Below are positions 1-8,178 of a stretch of 64,000 bases of DNA, one piece after another. The notes below the pieces were generated by a model that had not been told where the DNA came from, made no database searches, and worked only from the letters and a program-made list of their open reading frames with translations. Every line of letters begins with the position of its first letter. The stretch's first letter is position 1. The DNA comes from Candidatus Iainarchaeum sp. (GTDB lineage Archaea; B1Sed10-29; WALL01), in contig JAGMCR010000002.1 in NCBI GenBank assembly GCA_023129115.1, forward strand, positions 78,753-142,752, in the 5' to 3' direction. Position numbers and translations under genes: made by a program.

Positions 1-777
1 CCCGAGGAATTGCTGACCGAGGAAGACGTGCGTGCTTTAGTTGAAGCGTGTACGAACCCGCGCGACAAAGCTTTTGTCCTCACGTTGTACGAGAGTGGCT
101 GCCGAATAAGCGAGCTGCTGACGTTGCAGGTAAAGAGCGTGAGGTTTGACGAGCACGGCTCAATCTTGCGAGTGACTGGGAAGACCGGTGACAGGCGCGT
201 GAGGGTGATTTCCGCGGCTCCGGCAATCGCGTTGTGGCTCGACAACCACCCCACAAGGAAAGGGCACTTGTTTTGCTCCTTGGATGGGACGGGCATCAAC
301 TACTCGACCGCTAACGTGCTGTTAAGGAGGCTTGCTAAGAAGGCAGGCATTACGAAGCGTGTTAATCCGCACGGTTTCCGCCACGCCCGGGCCACGTCGC
401 TCGCGAACAAGCTCACAGAAGCCCAAATGAAGGAGTTCTTTGGTTGGGCTCAAAGTAGCGAGATGGCGGCTGTGTACGTCCACTTGTTGGGGCGGGACGT
501 GGACGATGCCCTGCTAAGCATTTACGGCGTGAAGCCACCCGAGGACGCTCGCAAGGAGCGTTTCGTGCCTAGGGCTTGTCCCAGGTGCAAGGAGACTAAT
601 TCTCCTGCTAGTAAATACTGTTGCAGGTGTGGCAGTGCGCTCGACCTCGCAACAGCGCTAGAGGCTGATGACAAGCACAAGGAAGCCGATGCATTGATGA
701 ACGAGCTCATCAAAGACGACAGGATAAAAGCGCTTCTATTGGAGCGGTTGGTTGCCATCCAAGCAGAGAATCATTAA
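1..777 (+). CDS. Tyrosine recombinase/integrase with C-terminal zinc ribbon (5' end outside window)
   Basis: Phage-integrase-family catalytic domain. The reading frame is open back to base 1, so the N-terminal core-binding domain lies outside the window. Numbering from the TTG at base 10, the catalytic residues are Arg32 (GCRISELL), His121 and Arg124 (HGFRH) and Tyr156 (AAVYVHL), the usual R..HxxR..Y set. A CxxC-x9-CCxxC zinc ribbon follows at about 190-211, then a charged helical tail. Enzymes of this type cut and rejoin DNA at short sites, either for chromosome-dimer resolution or element integration. The zinc ribbon favours an element-type or lineage-specific integrase over plain XerA, but this is not certain. 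The repeat-rich accessory region starts immediately downstream. Confidence 0.88.
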   Translation, partial: PEELLTEEDVRALVEACTNPRDKAFVLTLYESGCRISELLTLQVKSVRFDEHGSILRVTGKTGDRRVRVISAAPAIALWLDNHPTRKGHLFCSLDGTGINYSTANVLLRRLAKKAGITKRVNPHGFRHARATSLANKLTEAQMKEFFGWAQSSEMAAVYVHLLGRDVDDALLSIYGVKPPEDARKERFVPRACPRCKETNSPASKYCCRCGSALDLATALEADDKHKEADALMNELIKDDRIKALLLERLVAIQAENH

Positions 778-934
778 CCTTTTCGTTTGAGGTTGTTGTA
801 TATATTGAGTGGTTCAGCGCTCAAATTCTCGCGTTCCTGGCCTTGGTTCAACTGATTTTTTAGGAATTCAATAGCTGCCAAGTAGCTCATCGGGAGCGCA
901 TCAGAAGTGTTTTCTCCCCCTGTTCAGGAATCCA

Positions 935-955
935 CATTACGAAAAAATTCGGATT
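935..955 (+). repeat. Direct repeat copy 1, downstream of integrase
   Basis: CATTACGAAAAAATTCGGAT is followed by TTGAGA. The partner copy is at 1116-1136. Only one or two bases differ over 21 bp. Confidence 0.55.
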
Positions 956-1115
956 TGAGAATGTTGTATTCTCTCTTGTATTAATGGGGCAGTTTTCGGT
1001 GCGGATTCTAAGGCGTTGCTAGTGATTGACCATTGTGTAATTAGGATTCTAATTATTCAGAAAGTAGGGGTTGTGTGAAGCTCGGGGGTGAATACTGACC
1101 CTGATGAGGGTTCTG

Positions 1116-1136
1116 CATTACGAAAAAATTGGGATT
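1116..1136 (+). repeat. Direct repeat copy 2, downstream of integrase
   Basis: CATTACGAAAAAATTGGGAT is followed by TCGGAA. It is the partner of the copy at 935-955. Confidence 0.55.
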
Positions 1137-1244
1137 CGGAAGTTGGCCTCCTTTTAGTGATAGAAAATGGATTTGGCCTTAGTTCACGTTTAAACATAGG
1201 TTTTTATTTGAGGACTGCTTTTTTGGCTAAGGAGCGGATTGCTG

Positions 1245-1913
1245 ATGACTGATACTTTAGTTGATGTTTTGCTGATGCCGAACATTATGGCACTATGGGT
1301 TCCAATAATCATAGCGGCCGCCTTAGTAATCCTAATGGGATTGGTTGTCCGCCACAAAAAAGTTTCTATATCTAAGTCTAAAAAATCGCCAGATAACAAA
1401 AAAGTTGCTTTCAGATCACTTGTGATTGTTGCAGTACTATCGTTGGTATTTTTCTTTGTTGAACCCCAGATAATAAAAGGTCTCTCCACACCACTTTTAA
1501 CAATCCCATTTAGTGTTGTCCCCGCTCTTCTACTCGGATTATTTTACACTGGACTTCAATACACTCCCATAGAAATCAAATCAGACAAGAAGAAAGCGAC
1601 GCTAACAGTTGATTTTATTACTATTAATCTATGCGCACTCTTCGCATTCTTGACATTGTTTAACTTCTCTCCTTATTTCCCCGGCGCGTTCACTAGCACG
1701 AGCAACATAGCAATCATTTTCATAATTGCGTTGGTACAGACTTTTTTGTTCTCGCTGATTGTGTTCGCTTCGGAAAAAGTAAAATTCATCAGACTAAAAA
1801 ATTTCCTTGGGATTCCAAATTGGCTGATATGTGTTATACTCTTTATCCTGCCTTGGTTGTTTTTGATGTATGAAAAAGCTATCCCAGTGGTGGGTGGCCT
1901 CAGGACCCTATAA
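1245..1913 (+). CDS. Hypothetical membrane protein, about six TM segments
   Basis: I do not recognise this 222-residue protein. It has about six hydrophobic segments (roughly residues 8-32, 50-68, 80-100, 118-138, 148-170 and 185-205) separated by short Lys-rich loops. The ATG at 1245 is preferred over the in-frame TTG at 1239 because a GGAG at 1231-1234 sits about ten bases before the ATG. The gene is clearly more AT-rich than the conserved genes further along and lies between the integrase and the subtilase, so it is probably accessory. No conserved motif gives a function. Confidence 0.6.
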   Translation: MTDTLVDVLLMPNIMALWVPIIIAAALVILMGLVVRHKKVSISKSKKSPDNKKVAFRSLVIVAVLSLVFFFVEPQIIKGLSTPLLTIPFSVVPALLLGLFYTGLQYTPIEIKSDKKKATLTVDFITINLCALFAFLTLFNFSPYFPGAFTSTSNIAIIFIIALVQTFLFSLIVFASEKVKFIRLKNFLGIPNWLICVILFILPWLFLMYEKAIPVVGGLRTL

Positions 1914-2004
1914 TCAAAAATGCCTAAATCGGCATTTGTTTAAACGTTTGGACGATATGTATTTATTCTGCAAGCGCTTTTTGTTTGAGTCGGGGTGTTC
2001 TTCA

Positions 2005-4818
2005 ATGAAGCGAATGTTAGATGCATCTAAGGGCTCAGTTATAGTGGTGGTTTTTATCCTACTCTTAATTGTTGGGGTTTATGCGTTTGCTCCGTGTCCT
2101 GTTTCTCCACCAGTAAACGAAGGTGACCCACTGCCAATACCTTGCTTTGAAGAAGGTATGTGCATGGGTGGTTGTTGCTGCTATGATGGTTATCTTCTTC
2201 TCGAAAGGAATACTACTGAAGAACAGCCCAGCGCGATTACAGGTATGATGGTAGCAACCGCACCTTTAGAAGGCAATGCAATTGAGCCCCACAAAGTGGT
2301 TAGTTTGGTTGGTTTTGAAGGCTATGACAAGAATAGGGACAAGGTTGCGGATTCCATGCAGAACGGTGTTTACTTAGAGGGCGCTACAAAAGAACTATTC
2401 ACTGTTGCTTTTGACCACAAACCAACAGAAGAAGACAAAAAACTGGTTAGAGATATGGGTGGGGAGGTTGTTTACGATTTCTCATTGATTTACGCTTTAA
2501 CAGTTAGGATACAACCAACCAAAATAACTGAGTATGCAGCAGCCAATCCACATGTAGTTATCGTGAGTGACCCCCGTGTAACTAGATCACTGAAGATATA
2601 CCGCACAGCAAAAGTAGTTCGTGTTCGACCTCTAGTTTGGGAAACCTATGGCTACAATGGTAGCGGGGAAGTAGTCACAGTAATGGATAGTGGCGTAGAT
2701 GACTCCCACGCAGATTTACAAGGCAAAATAAAAAACTGGATGGACTGCAATCCTGCAGGATGCACTACTATTGGTCAGACACTGCATGACAACGTGGGCC
2801 ATGGAACGAGTATTGCGGGGATTATTGTGGGGTCTGGGACGCAGGTGGGTGGTTCTAGTGGAGTAGCCACAGTGAACATTATGATTCATAGCCGGTTTAC
2901 GGGCGAAGGCGGAGAAGTATGGGGTGGCTATTTTTCAGTGGATACTGATGATAACACCCATTCCATTGACGGAACCCTTAATTGGGAGGCGGCTGACGGG
3001 CAGGACAATTACACAATAAAAGTAACCAACTCTACAGGGCTACCAAACGGTGTTATTGGGGACGAAACTTCCGATTCAGACCCCTTAACCTTAACCACCA
3101 ACTCATTCACAGAAACCAGTGAAATCCAGTACAAGTTTTACGTTAGCGCAGAGAGTGGCAATGCACATAACAGCACTGATGAAGCCTATTTCGCGCAAAT
3201 GAGTACACCTATTGAATCGGTGGGGGATAGTTATAACCTCATGAGGGGACTGGCACCAGGTAGCGAGCTTGTTTCCGTGAAAGTTGTGCCAGATGATAAT
3301 GACATAGCTCATTTATGGACTATGAATAATGCCTATGATTGGATTGGGTCTAATTCTGAATCAGATGGCGTTAAAGTGGTTTCCATTAGTTTGGGTGGGA
3401 CAACCGCTGACCCTATTGAATCAAAAGTCATTAGTAACACGATAGACAAAGGGGTTCTGCCCGTTGCAGCAACAGGTAATGATAACGGTGTTATCGACTA
3501 CCCTGCTAGGTATCCTGAAGTGCTTGCTGTGGGGGCGATTGACAGCGATGGAGACGTGGCGGATTACAGTAATTACGGGAACTCAAGTGAAGGCTCTGAA
3601 AAATGGCCCGATGTTGTTGCTCCCGGTGGGTCAAGCTGGTTCACTTATGAAAAATACCCTGTTTTAACACTCGACACAAACGACGCTGAGTGTGTGACGA
3701 ACACAGGCCTAACTACATGCGAAAGTTTCTCTGAAGAATACACTAATGACTCCATCTATGCGTACGGTACTTCCATGGCTGTCCCCCACGTATCCGCGAT
3801 AGCTGCCTTGATTGCTGAGGCGAAGGGGAGTTGGACTTACAACTCTTCTACTGACCCGTTGTGGGTAAAAATGGTTATTTCGATGACGGCTTGGGAGACC
3901 AACGAAACCAACCGTGGTTCTAAAGACATCTATGAAGGCTATGGAGTAGTCGCTGCCGACGCGGCAATCGAAGCGGTTATCTTCAACCACACGCTTGGGG
4001 ACATTGAGTCAGATACTTTTGGCTCGGGATTGACTGACAAGAAGGTGTGGGCCCGCGAAGTTTCGCCGGGAGACAAGGAAATTGATTTCACGCTGGTGGT
4101 GCCAAGCGGCGCGGACTACGACCTCTACCTTTACAACAATACTCCTGACCAGTACGGCCAGCCACAGATACTGGACAATTCGACAACTGCTGCGACCGGC
4201 GGCACAGAAAGCATTACCTACAACTTTTCGGCGAGTCAGGAAGCGTATTTGGTGGTGAAGTGGGTCAGCGGTAACGGAGCATTTACTTTGTCTAGTGTGG
4301 AAGACAAGGACAAAATGAGTTTGATTCAGGGTTGGAACCAGTTTTCGTTCCCGAAGCTTCCGGCGAACAAGACTGTGGCCAACGTGTTCTCTTCAATTAG
4401 TGGTAGTTATGACCGGATAGATGATTACATCGCTAACAACAAGTCGTGGCGGATTTACGACGTAGCTGCAATTGGCTATTCCATGACGTTAAGCAACATT
4501 GAGGGGGGCAGGTCTTATCGCATTCATATGAACCAGGCCGACACAATTGAGTTCAGCGGCACGGACGTGGCGCCAATCAATATCTCGCTTTATGAGGGCT
4601 GGAATTGGCTCGCTTGGCCAGGCGAGACGGAGGCAATCGCCAGTGCGTTGAGCTCAATCGACGGGAGCTACAACAGAATAGATGAACTCTACGCTGGGGA
4701 GTGGGAAATTTATGATAGCTCCATCCCCGATGAGTACGACCAATCCCTGGACTACATGAAAAGAGGCAGAGGGTACGTAATTCTCATGAACTCTAACGAC
4801 ACACTCGAGGTGAATTAG
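2005..4818 (+). CDS. Secreted subtilisin-like serine protease (S8) with PPC-like domain and two GW-type repeats
   Basis: A 937-residue exported protease. The ATG at 2005 is chosen because it is followed by a classic signal/anchor (residues about 10-29) and preceded by GGGGTG; the longer open frame upstream overlaps the previous gene. After the signal come a Cys-rich stretch (CMGGCCC) and an I9-like propeptide region (about 105-200). The catalytic triad is Asp228 (VMDSGVDDSH), His266 (VGHGTSIAG) and Ser590 (YGTSMAVPH), with the oxyanion Asn in AATGND. Between His and Ser there is an insertion of about 130 residues resembling a beta domain. A PPC-like beta domain spans about 680-765. Two tandem repeats starting QGWNQFSFP (771) and EGWNWLAWP (860) end the protein. 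It probably degrades proteins at or outside the cell surface. Confidence 0.93.
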   Translation: MKRMLDASKGSVIVVVFILLLIVGVYAFAPCPVSPPVNEGDPLPIPCFEEGMCMGGCCCYDGYLLLERNTTEEQPSAITGMMVATAPLEGNAIEPHKVVSLVGFEGYDKNRDKVADSMQNGVYLEGATKELFTVAFDHKPTEEDKKLVRDMGGEVVYDFSLIYALTVRIQPTKITEYAAANPHVVIVSDPRVTRSLKIYRTAKVVRVRPLVWETYGYNGSGEVVTVMDSGVDDSHADLQGKIKNWMDCNPAGCTTIGQTLHDNVGHGTSIAGIIVGSGTQVGGSSGVATVNIMIHSRFTGEGGEVWGGYFSVDTDDNTHSIDGTLNWEAADGQDNYTIKVTNSTGLPNGVIGDETSDSDPLTLTTNSFTETSEIQYKFYVSAESGNAHNSTDEAYFAQMSTPIESVGDSYNLMRGLAPGSELVSVKVVPDDNDIAHLWTMNNAYDWIGSNSESDGVKVVSISLGGTTADPIESKVISNTIDKGVLPVAATGNDNGVIDYPARYPEVLAVGAIDSDGDVADYSNYGNSSEGSEKWPDVVAPGGSSWFTYEKYPVLTLDTNDAECVTNTGLTTCESFSEEYTNDSIYAYGTSMAVPHVSAIAALIAEAKGSWTYNSSTDPLWVKMVISMTAWETNETNRGSKDIYEGYGVVAADAAIEAVIFNHTLGDIESDTFGSGLTDKKVWAREVSPGDKEIDFTLVVPSGADYDLYLYNNTPDQYGQPQILDNSTTAATGGTESITYNFSASQEAYLVVKWVSGNGAFTLSSVEDKDKMSLIQGWNQFSFPKLPANKTVANVFSSISGSYDRIDDYIANNKSWRIYDVAAIGYSMTLSNIEGGRSYRIHMNQADTIEFSGTDVAPINISLYEGWNWLAWPGETEAIASALSSIDGSYNRIDELYAGEWEIYDSSIPDEYDQSLDYMKRGRGYVILMNSNDTLEVN

Positions 4819-4826
4819 AGGGGGAT

Positions 4827-4890
4827 ACTTGACCTGGTCAAGCTGTCCTCCCGGGGCTCTGACCCTACGGTAGTAGAGCCTGCACCAAAC
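4827..4890 (+). repeat. Dispersed repeat, CTTGACC and GGCTCT..AGAGCC modules
   Basis: Contains the module ACTTGACCTGGTCAAGC followed by CCTCCCGGGGCTCT and a hairpin GGCTCT-N14-AGAGCC. Related copies occur at 12.91 kb, 24.29 kb, 6.08 kb and 14.09 kb. It is followed by CACCAAACTATTTATAG, the same string as in front of the gene at 25422, so the end of the repeat carries a TATA-like sequence. Confidence 0.65.
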
Positions 4891-4938
4891 TATTTATAGA
4901 ACTTTGAGCAGAAGCCCTTGCGATGGGCAGGATAAACC

Positions 4939-5508
4939 TCATTCAAAATGGTGTTTATGCTTTTCGAGTTTTTTCATGCGTTTCTTGTTTAGGTGAATTG
5001 TTTCTTTGGTTGCGCGGCTTTGGCGCTCGACTTCGAACGCGGTTATTCCAAGGTCGTGGGCCTCACACGCTGTTTTGATTGCACTGGCTGCTTGGACTAT
5101 GTCTTCTCTTCGTGTTGACGGGTTTTGTTTTTTGTCTTCATTAAGTATATCAATTGCGAGGTCAATTGTTTTGTTTGGCAGCCCTAACCTCTTGCCTTGT
5201 TTTTGGATGATTTCTTGGGGAGTTGGAGTAGCTATGCCCGTAGCCTTGCGGAAGTCCTCGATGTCTTCTAGGCTTAGATTAATGGAGTTATCGGCGGCTC
5301 TGAAGTTGTACCTGCCAATTTCCATCCCCTGGTTTTGGCCCGCAACCCAACTTATTAAGCTCGCTTTTTTCACTGGCTCCGCATTGTACGCAATAACCTC
5401 TTTTTTCTTCCTGAGCCTCTCGACTTCTTTTACGAGTGCATCTTCTGCCTCGCCGGGAAAAACACGCAGCCGCCTTACTTTTTCCAAGATTTGGTCCATT
5501 TTAGACAT
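4939..5508 (-). CDS. TFIIB-like single cyclin-fold domain protein
   Basis: 189 residues. The C-terminal 90 residues match the pattern of an archaeal TFB cyclin repeat: LGLPNKTIDLAIDIL, a short linker, then DIVQAASAIKTACEAHDLGI and a final helix with SRATKETIHLNKKRMKKL. Full-length TFB has a zinc ribbon, a B-finger and two cyclin repeats. Here the zinc ribbon and one repeat are missing, replaced by a charged N-terminal segment (KVRRLRVFPGEAED..EVERLRKKKEV). It may be a regulator or a derived TFB fragment from a mobile element. Start is the ATG at 5508. The fold assignment rests on pattern only. Confidence 0.55.
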   Translation of the reverse strand: MSKMDQILEKVRRLRVFPGEAEDALVKEVERLRKKKEVIAYNAEPVKKASLISWVAGQNQGMEIGRYNFRAADNSINLSLEDIEDFRKATGIATPTPQEIIQKQGKRLGLPNKTIDLAIDILNEDKKQNPSTRREDIVQAASAIKTACEAHDLGITAFEVERQSRATKETIHLNKKRMKKLEKHKHHFE

Positions 5509-5650
5509 AACAACAAATGACTCAGTTCTAAAATAAAAACCTTTTTATCCCTCTTAGAGTTATGTGCAAAGCCGTGGGCTAACCTTAAAAATGGTTGATG
5601 AGTGTAGTTACGCAGTATACACCGCGGGATGGTATCCATGATAGACAGGT

Positions 5651-6116
5651 CATTTCCTAGGAAGTTCCGCGGAAATGAGGTGTGTGAGGGGCAAAAAGCG
5701 GTGCAGGCTCTATAGCCGTACGAGCTGTTCCCTCCCGAGGCTCAGCGTCCTGGGGGGCGCAGCCCCCCACGAAGCCCATGACGTTGACACAAGTCAACGT
5801 CCAGTCCACGGGAAGAGTCCCCTCAGTAATACTGTACTAGCTGCTGCCGGGCGGCCTTGCGCCGCCCTCGTCTAACGTGCCGCCTGAGTTTCAGGCGCTC
5901 CCGAGGCTCAGCGTCCTGGGGGGCGCAGCCCCCCACTACCCCGGGAAGCGCCCCCCCAGGTGAGTGGGTAAGAGCTCGCTTCCGCTCGCGGTTTTTGTCT
6001 CTGGGAATCGCAGATTCCCAAGCCTAACGTGCTGTACCGTGAATCCCAACGGATTTGCGGTTGTCCTGAGTTTCAGGCGCTCCCGAGGCTCTGACCCTAC
6101 GGTAGCAGAGCCCGCT
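5651..6116 (+). repeat. Composite of dispersed hairpin-rich repeats
   Basis: The largest block of the dispersed repeat family. In order: module A (ATTTCCTAGGAAGTTCC..GGAAAT, 5652-5676); module B (GCAGGCTCTATAGCCGTACG and the CTCCCGAGGCTC marker, about 5700-5740); hairpin C (GGGGGGC-GCA-GCCCCCC), once near 5755 and again near 5920; hairpin GACGTTGAC/GTCAACGTC (5780-5801); and two H1-CTAACGTGC-H2 cores. In the first core H1 is GGGCGGC/GCCGCCC (5849-5867) and H2 is CGCCTGA-GTT-TCAGGCG (5881-5897). In the second, H1 is TGGGAATC/GATTCCCA (6002-6020) and H2 is CCTGA-GTT-TCAGG (6065-6077). The block ends with a GGCTCT..AGAGCC hairpin. It accounts for most of the gap between 5509 and 6349; nothing coding is supported there. 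Confidence 0.8.
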
Positions 6117-6319
6117 TCACCCCAAGCATGAGGCCGGACTTGCGCATAAGCTTCCTAGGGGTTTGTGGGGTTTGGGCCAATAAATTTATCAGGTTGTGGC
6201 ATTCCTCGCTGAAGTATTGTCCCGCTGTCACTAAAAAACCCGTCCATTCCCTACAATAACGCTTAAAATATTGCCGTGGGGCGCATTCAGTCACGTTTAT
6301 AAACTATAACATGTTAGAT

Positions 6320-6335
6320 ATATCGGTACCGATAT
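6320..6335 (+). promoter_or_regulatory. 16-bp palindromic operator before the PadR gene
   Basis: ATATCGGTACCGATAT is a perfect palindrome. A TATA-like TTTATAAA lies at about 6296-6303, so transcription should begin near 6323-6330, inside the palindrome. A repressor bound here would block initiation, consistent with PadR autoregulation. The position is seen; the binding is inferred. Confidence 0.6.
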
Positions 6336-6349
6336 TAAAAGGTTTTGTT

Positions 6350-6847
6350 ATGAACTTGTTTGCTAGGGGCTTGCTGAAAATTTATGTCTTGTACATGGCC
6401 AAACAGGGTTCCATTTCAGGCAGTGATGTTGCCAAGAGCATAAGCGCTGCCACAGACGGGCGGTGGAAGCCGAGCTTTGGCTCGATTTACCCGCTGCTGG
6501 GGAGGTTTGAGGAAGATGGCCTGCTGTGCCAGGAGGCTAGGAAGGGAAAGCAGGTCTTTTACTCACTCACCAAGAAGGGTGTGAAAGAGTTCGAGAGGCA
6601 GAGGGAAAAATACATTGCCGAGTACGAGGACAACCTCGGGACGCTGTTCCCCCTGGTCTTCCAGCTGGCGCAGTTCGAGGCCGACAAAGAGCTGCAAGAC
6701 GCCGTCACGAACCTGAACCAAGTGTTCGCGAAATACAAGAAATACTTGTTCAACCTGGAGCTAAACGAAAAAGTGGAGAAAAGAAAGCGCATAATCAAGG
6801 ACTTGTCCGCCACCCTTTCGGACCACATGAGCAAGCTGGAGAAGTGA
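6350..6847 (+). CDS. PadR-family transcriptional regulator
   Basis: 165 residues. The N-terminal winged helix follows the PadR pattern: ARGLLKIYVLYMAKQGSISG, then PSFGSIYPLLGRFEEDGLL and the wing KGKQVFYSLTKKG. The C-terminal half is helical and charged, as in PadR dimerisation domains. The ATG at 6350 is chosen over an in-frame ATG at 6311 because the PadR domain begins here, and because 6311 lies before the predicted transcription start and the palindrome at 6320-6335. It is the first gene of a four-gene cluster; only 4 bp separate it from the next gene. PadR proteins usually repress their own operon and respond to a small hydrophobic ligand, so control of the downstream isoprenoid genes is likely. 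Confidence 0.87.
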   Translation: MNLFARGLLKIYVLYMAKQGSISGSDVAKSISAATDGRWKPSFGSIYPLLGRFEEDGLLCQEARKGKQVFYSLTKKGVKEFERQREKYIAEYEDNLGTLFPLVFQLAQFEADKELQDAVTNLNQVFAKYKKYLFNLELNEKVEKRKRIIKDLSATLSDHMSKLEK

Positions 6848-6851
6848 TGTT

Positions 6852-8174
6852 ATGGAAAAATACGACGCAATTGTTGTGGGGTGTGGCATAAGCGGGCTGC
6901 TCGCGGGCCTTGCGCTTGCCAAGGAAGGAAAGAGTGTGCTAATGCTCGAGAAGGAAGACAAAGTTGGTGGCGCGTGCAGGTCTTACGACGTTGACGGCTT
7001 CGTGGTCGACACCGGGCCGCATGTGATTACTGGGCGGGGGAATGGGCCAACCCAATTGCTGATAGACAAGTATTTTGACGTGGTGCCGAAGTTCATTGAG
7101 AGCAGAAAATATTTCCTGCGGTTTGACGGCAAGTTATACGCTTTCCCTTGGACGATTCCGGCTTGGCTATCGTTCCCACCGTTCTCAGTCGAAGACAGGC
7201 TCATCATTGTCCAGGTGATGTTCAAGTTGTTGGCAGACTATGCCTCTGGCAAAGGCTTGGGGGATAAAGTGGTGTCTGATTACACGGCGGGCCATGAGCT
7301 CTCGGGAAGGGCGCTGCAGTTCATTGATTGCATGTGCCTGTTTTTGACGGGCGTTTGCATGGAGGAAACGCCCGTGAGCCGAATCCTTTCCGGGGGAAGG
7401 AGCAAAAACAAGACAAAAGCGGAAAAAATAAAAGAGATTTTGGTTGAAAACGGGAAGACCCATTACTATCCGCGTGGGGGGATCCAAACTATTGTTAACT
7501 CTGTATTGCAGTCCCTCCCGAAGAACGCCGGGATTCACAAGAGCGAAGAAGCAACCAAAATCGTGGTCAGTGGCGGGCGTGTTTCTGGTGTCGCCACGGA
7601 CAAAGGCGAGTACGCCACGAAGGTAGTGGTTTACGCTGGACCGAACAAGCTCCTTCCCGGCTTGGTGGAACTGCCCCAAGAGTACATCCAAAAATTCAGG
7701 GGCTTGAAGCAAGCGAGGACGCTGACGCTGTGGCTCGGGCTAAATAAAAAATACTTCGCAGAAGTTGGGACAGAGCTTTGGACCGAAACAAAAAAGCCTT
7801 GCTGGGCCGTCCCAACATCCAATTTTGATTCTGCACTCGCCCCGACGGGGAAGCACTTGGTGGGCTTCGGCTTCGTGCTCGCGGAAGATGAGCAGGTGAC
7901 CGACGACAACATTGACGACTATGTCAAAGTAGTCGAGGAAGTGTTCCCGGGCATAAGGGAACACATCGAGATGACCCATTACCAAGTGCTGGTTGCCGAG
8001 CAGGCAGCCAACGCAAAAGACAATTTCTTCAGCGGGGTCAAGCTGCCGGTCGATGGGCTGTACGCGGTCGGCACTGACGTCGACAGGCGGAGCATGGGCG
8101 TGACGAGGGCCGCGTACTCCGTAGTCTCGTTGATTGAAGCCCTAAAACAAGGCGGTTTTGTTACGAAGGTGTGA
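6852..8174 (+). CDS. FAD-dependent CrtI-like oxidoreductase (phytoene desaturase/carotenoid-type)
   Basis: 440 residues with an N-terminal dinucleotide-binding motif (VVGCGISGLLAGLAL, GxGxxG at 10-15) and the GGACRSYDVDGFVVDTGPH segment typical of phytoene desaturases, carotenoid isomerases and related amine-oxidase-fold flavoproteins. The C-terminal DGLYAVGTDVDRRSMGVTRA is the second FAD-contacting region. The family removes hydrogens from, or isomerises, polyprenyl chains. It sits between the PadR regulator (4-bp gap) and the CrtC-like gene (4-bp gap), so the three are very likely cotranscribed. The exact substrate cannot be read from sequence; no phytoene synthase is present in the window. 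Confidence 0.82.
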   Translation: MEKYDAIVVGCGISGLLAGLALAKEGKSVLMLEKEDKVGGACRSYDVDGFVVDTGPHVITGRGNGPTQLLIDKYFDVVPKFIESRKYFLRFDGKLYAFPWTIPAWLSFPPFSVEDRLIIVQVMFKLLADYASGKGLGDKVVSDYTAGHELSGRALQFIDCMCLFLTGVCMEETPVSRILSGGRSKNKTKAEKIKEILVENGKTHYYPRGGIQTIVNSVLQSLPKNAGIHKSEEATKIVVSGGRVSGVATDKGEYATKVVVYAGPNKLLPGLVELPQEYIQKFRGLKQARTLTLWLGLNKKYFAEVGTELWTETKKPCWAVPTSNFDSALAPTGKHLVGFGFVLAEDEQVTDDNIDDYVKVVEEVFPGIREHIEMTHYQVLVAEQAANAKDNFFSGVKLPVDGLYAVGTDVDRRSMGVTRAAYSVVSLIEALKQGGFVTKV

Positions 8175-8178
8175 AAAA

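Larger units (their letters stand above)
778..1244. other. AT-rich intergenic region with a 21-bp direct repeat
   Basis: No convincing gene is seen. The stretch holds two near-identical copies of a 21-bp sequence beginning CATTACGAAAAAATT, at 935-955 and 1116-1136, 181 bp apart. The spacer also contains several runs of A and T. The position just after the integrase gene would suit recombination or protein-binding sites, but no tRNA or inverted structure supports calling an attachment site. Confidence 0.5.

Noticed and set aside
6097..6294. 65-codon minus-strand ORF between the repeat block and the PadR gene
   Set aside because: It runs partly through repeat sequence, has no promoter at a workable distance and shows no domain.
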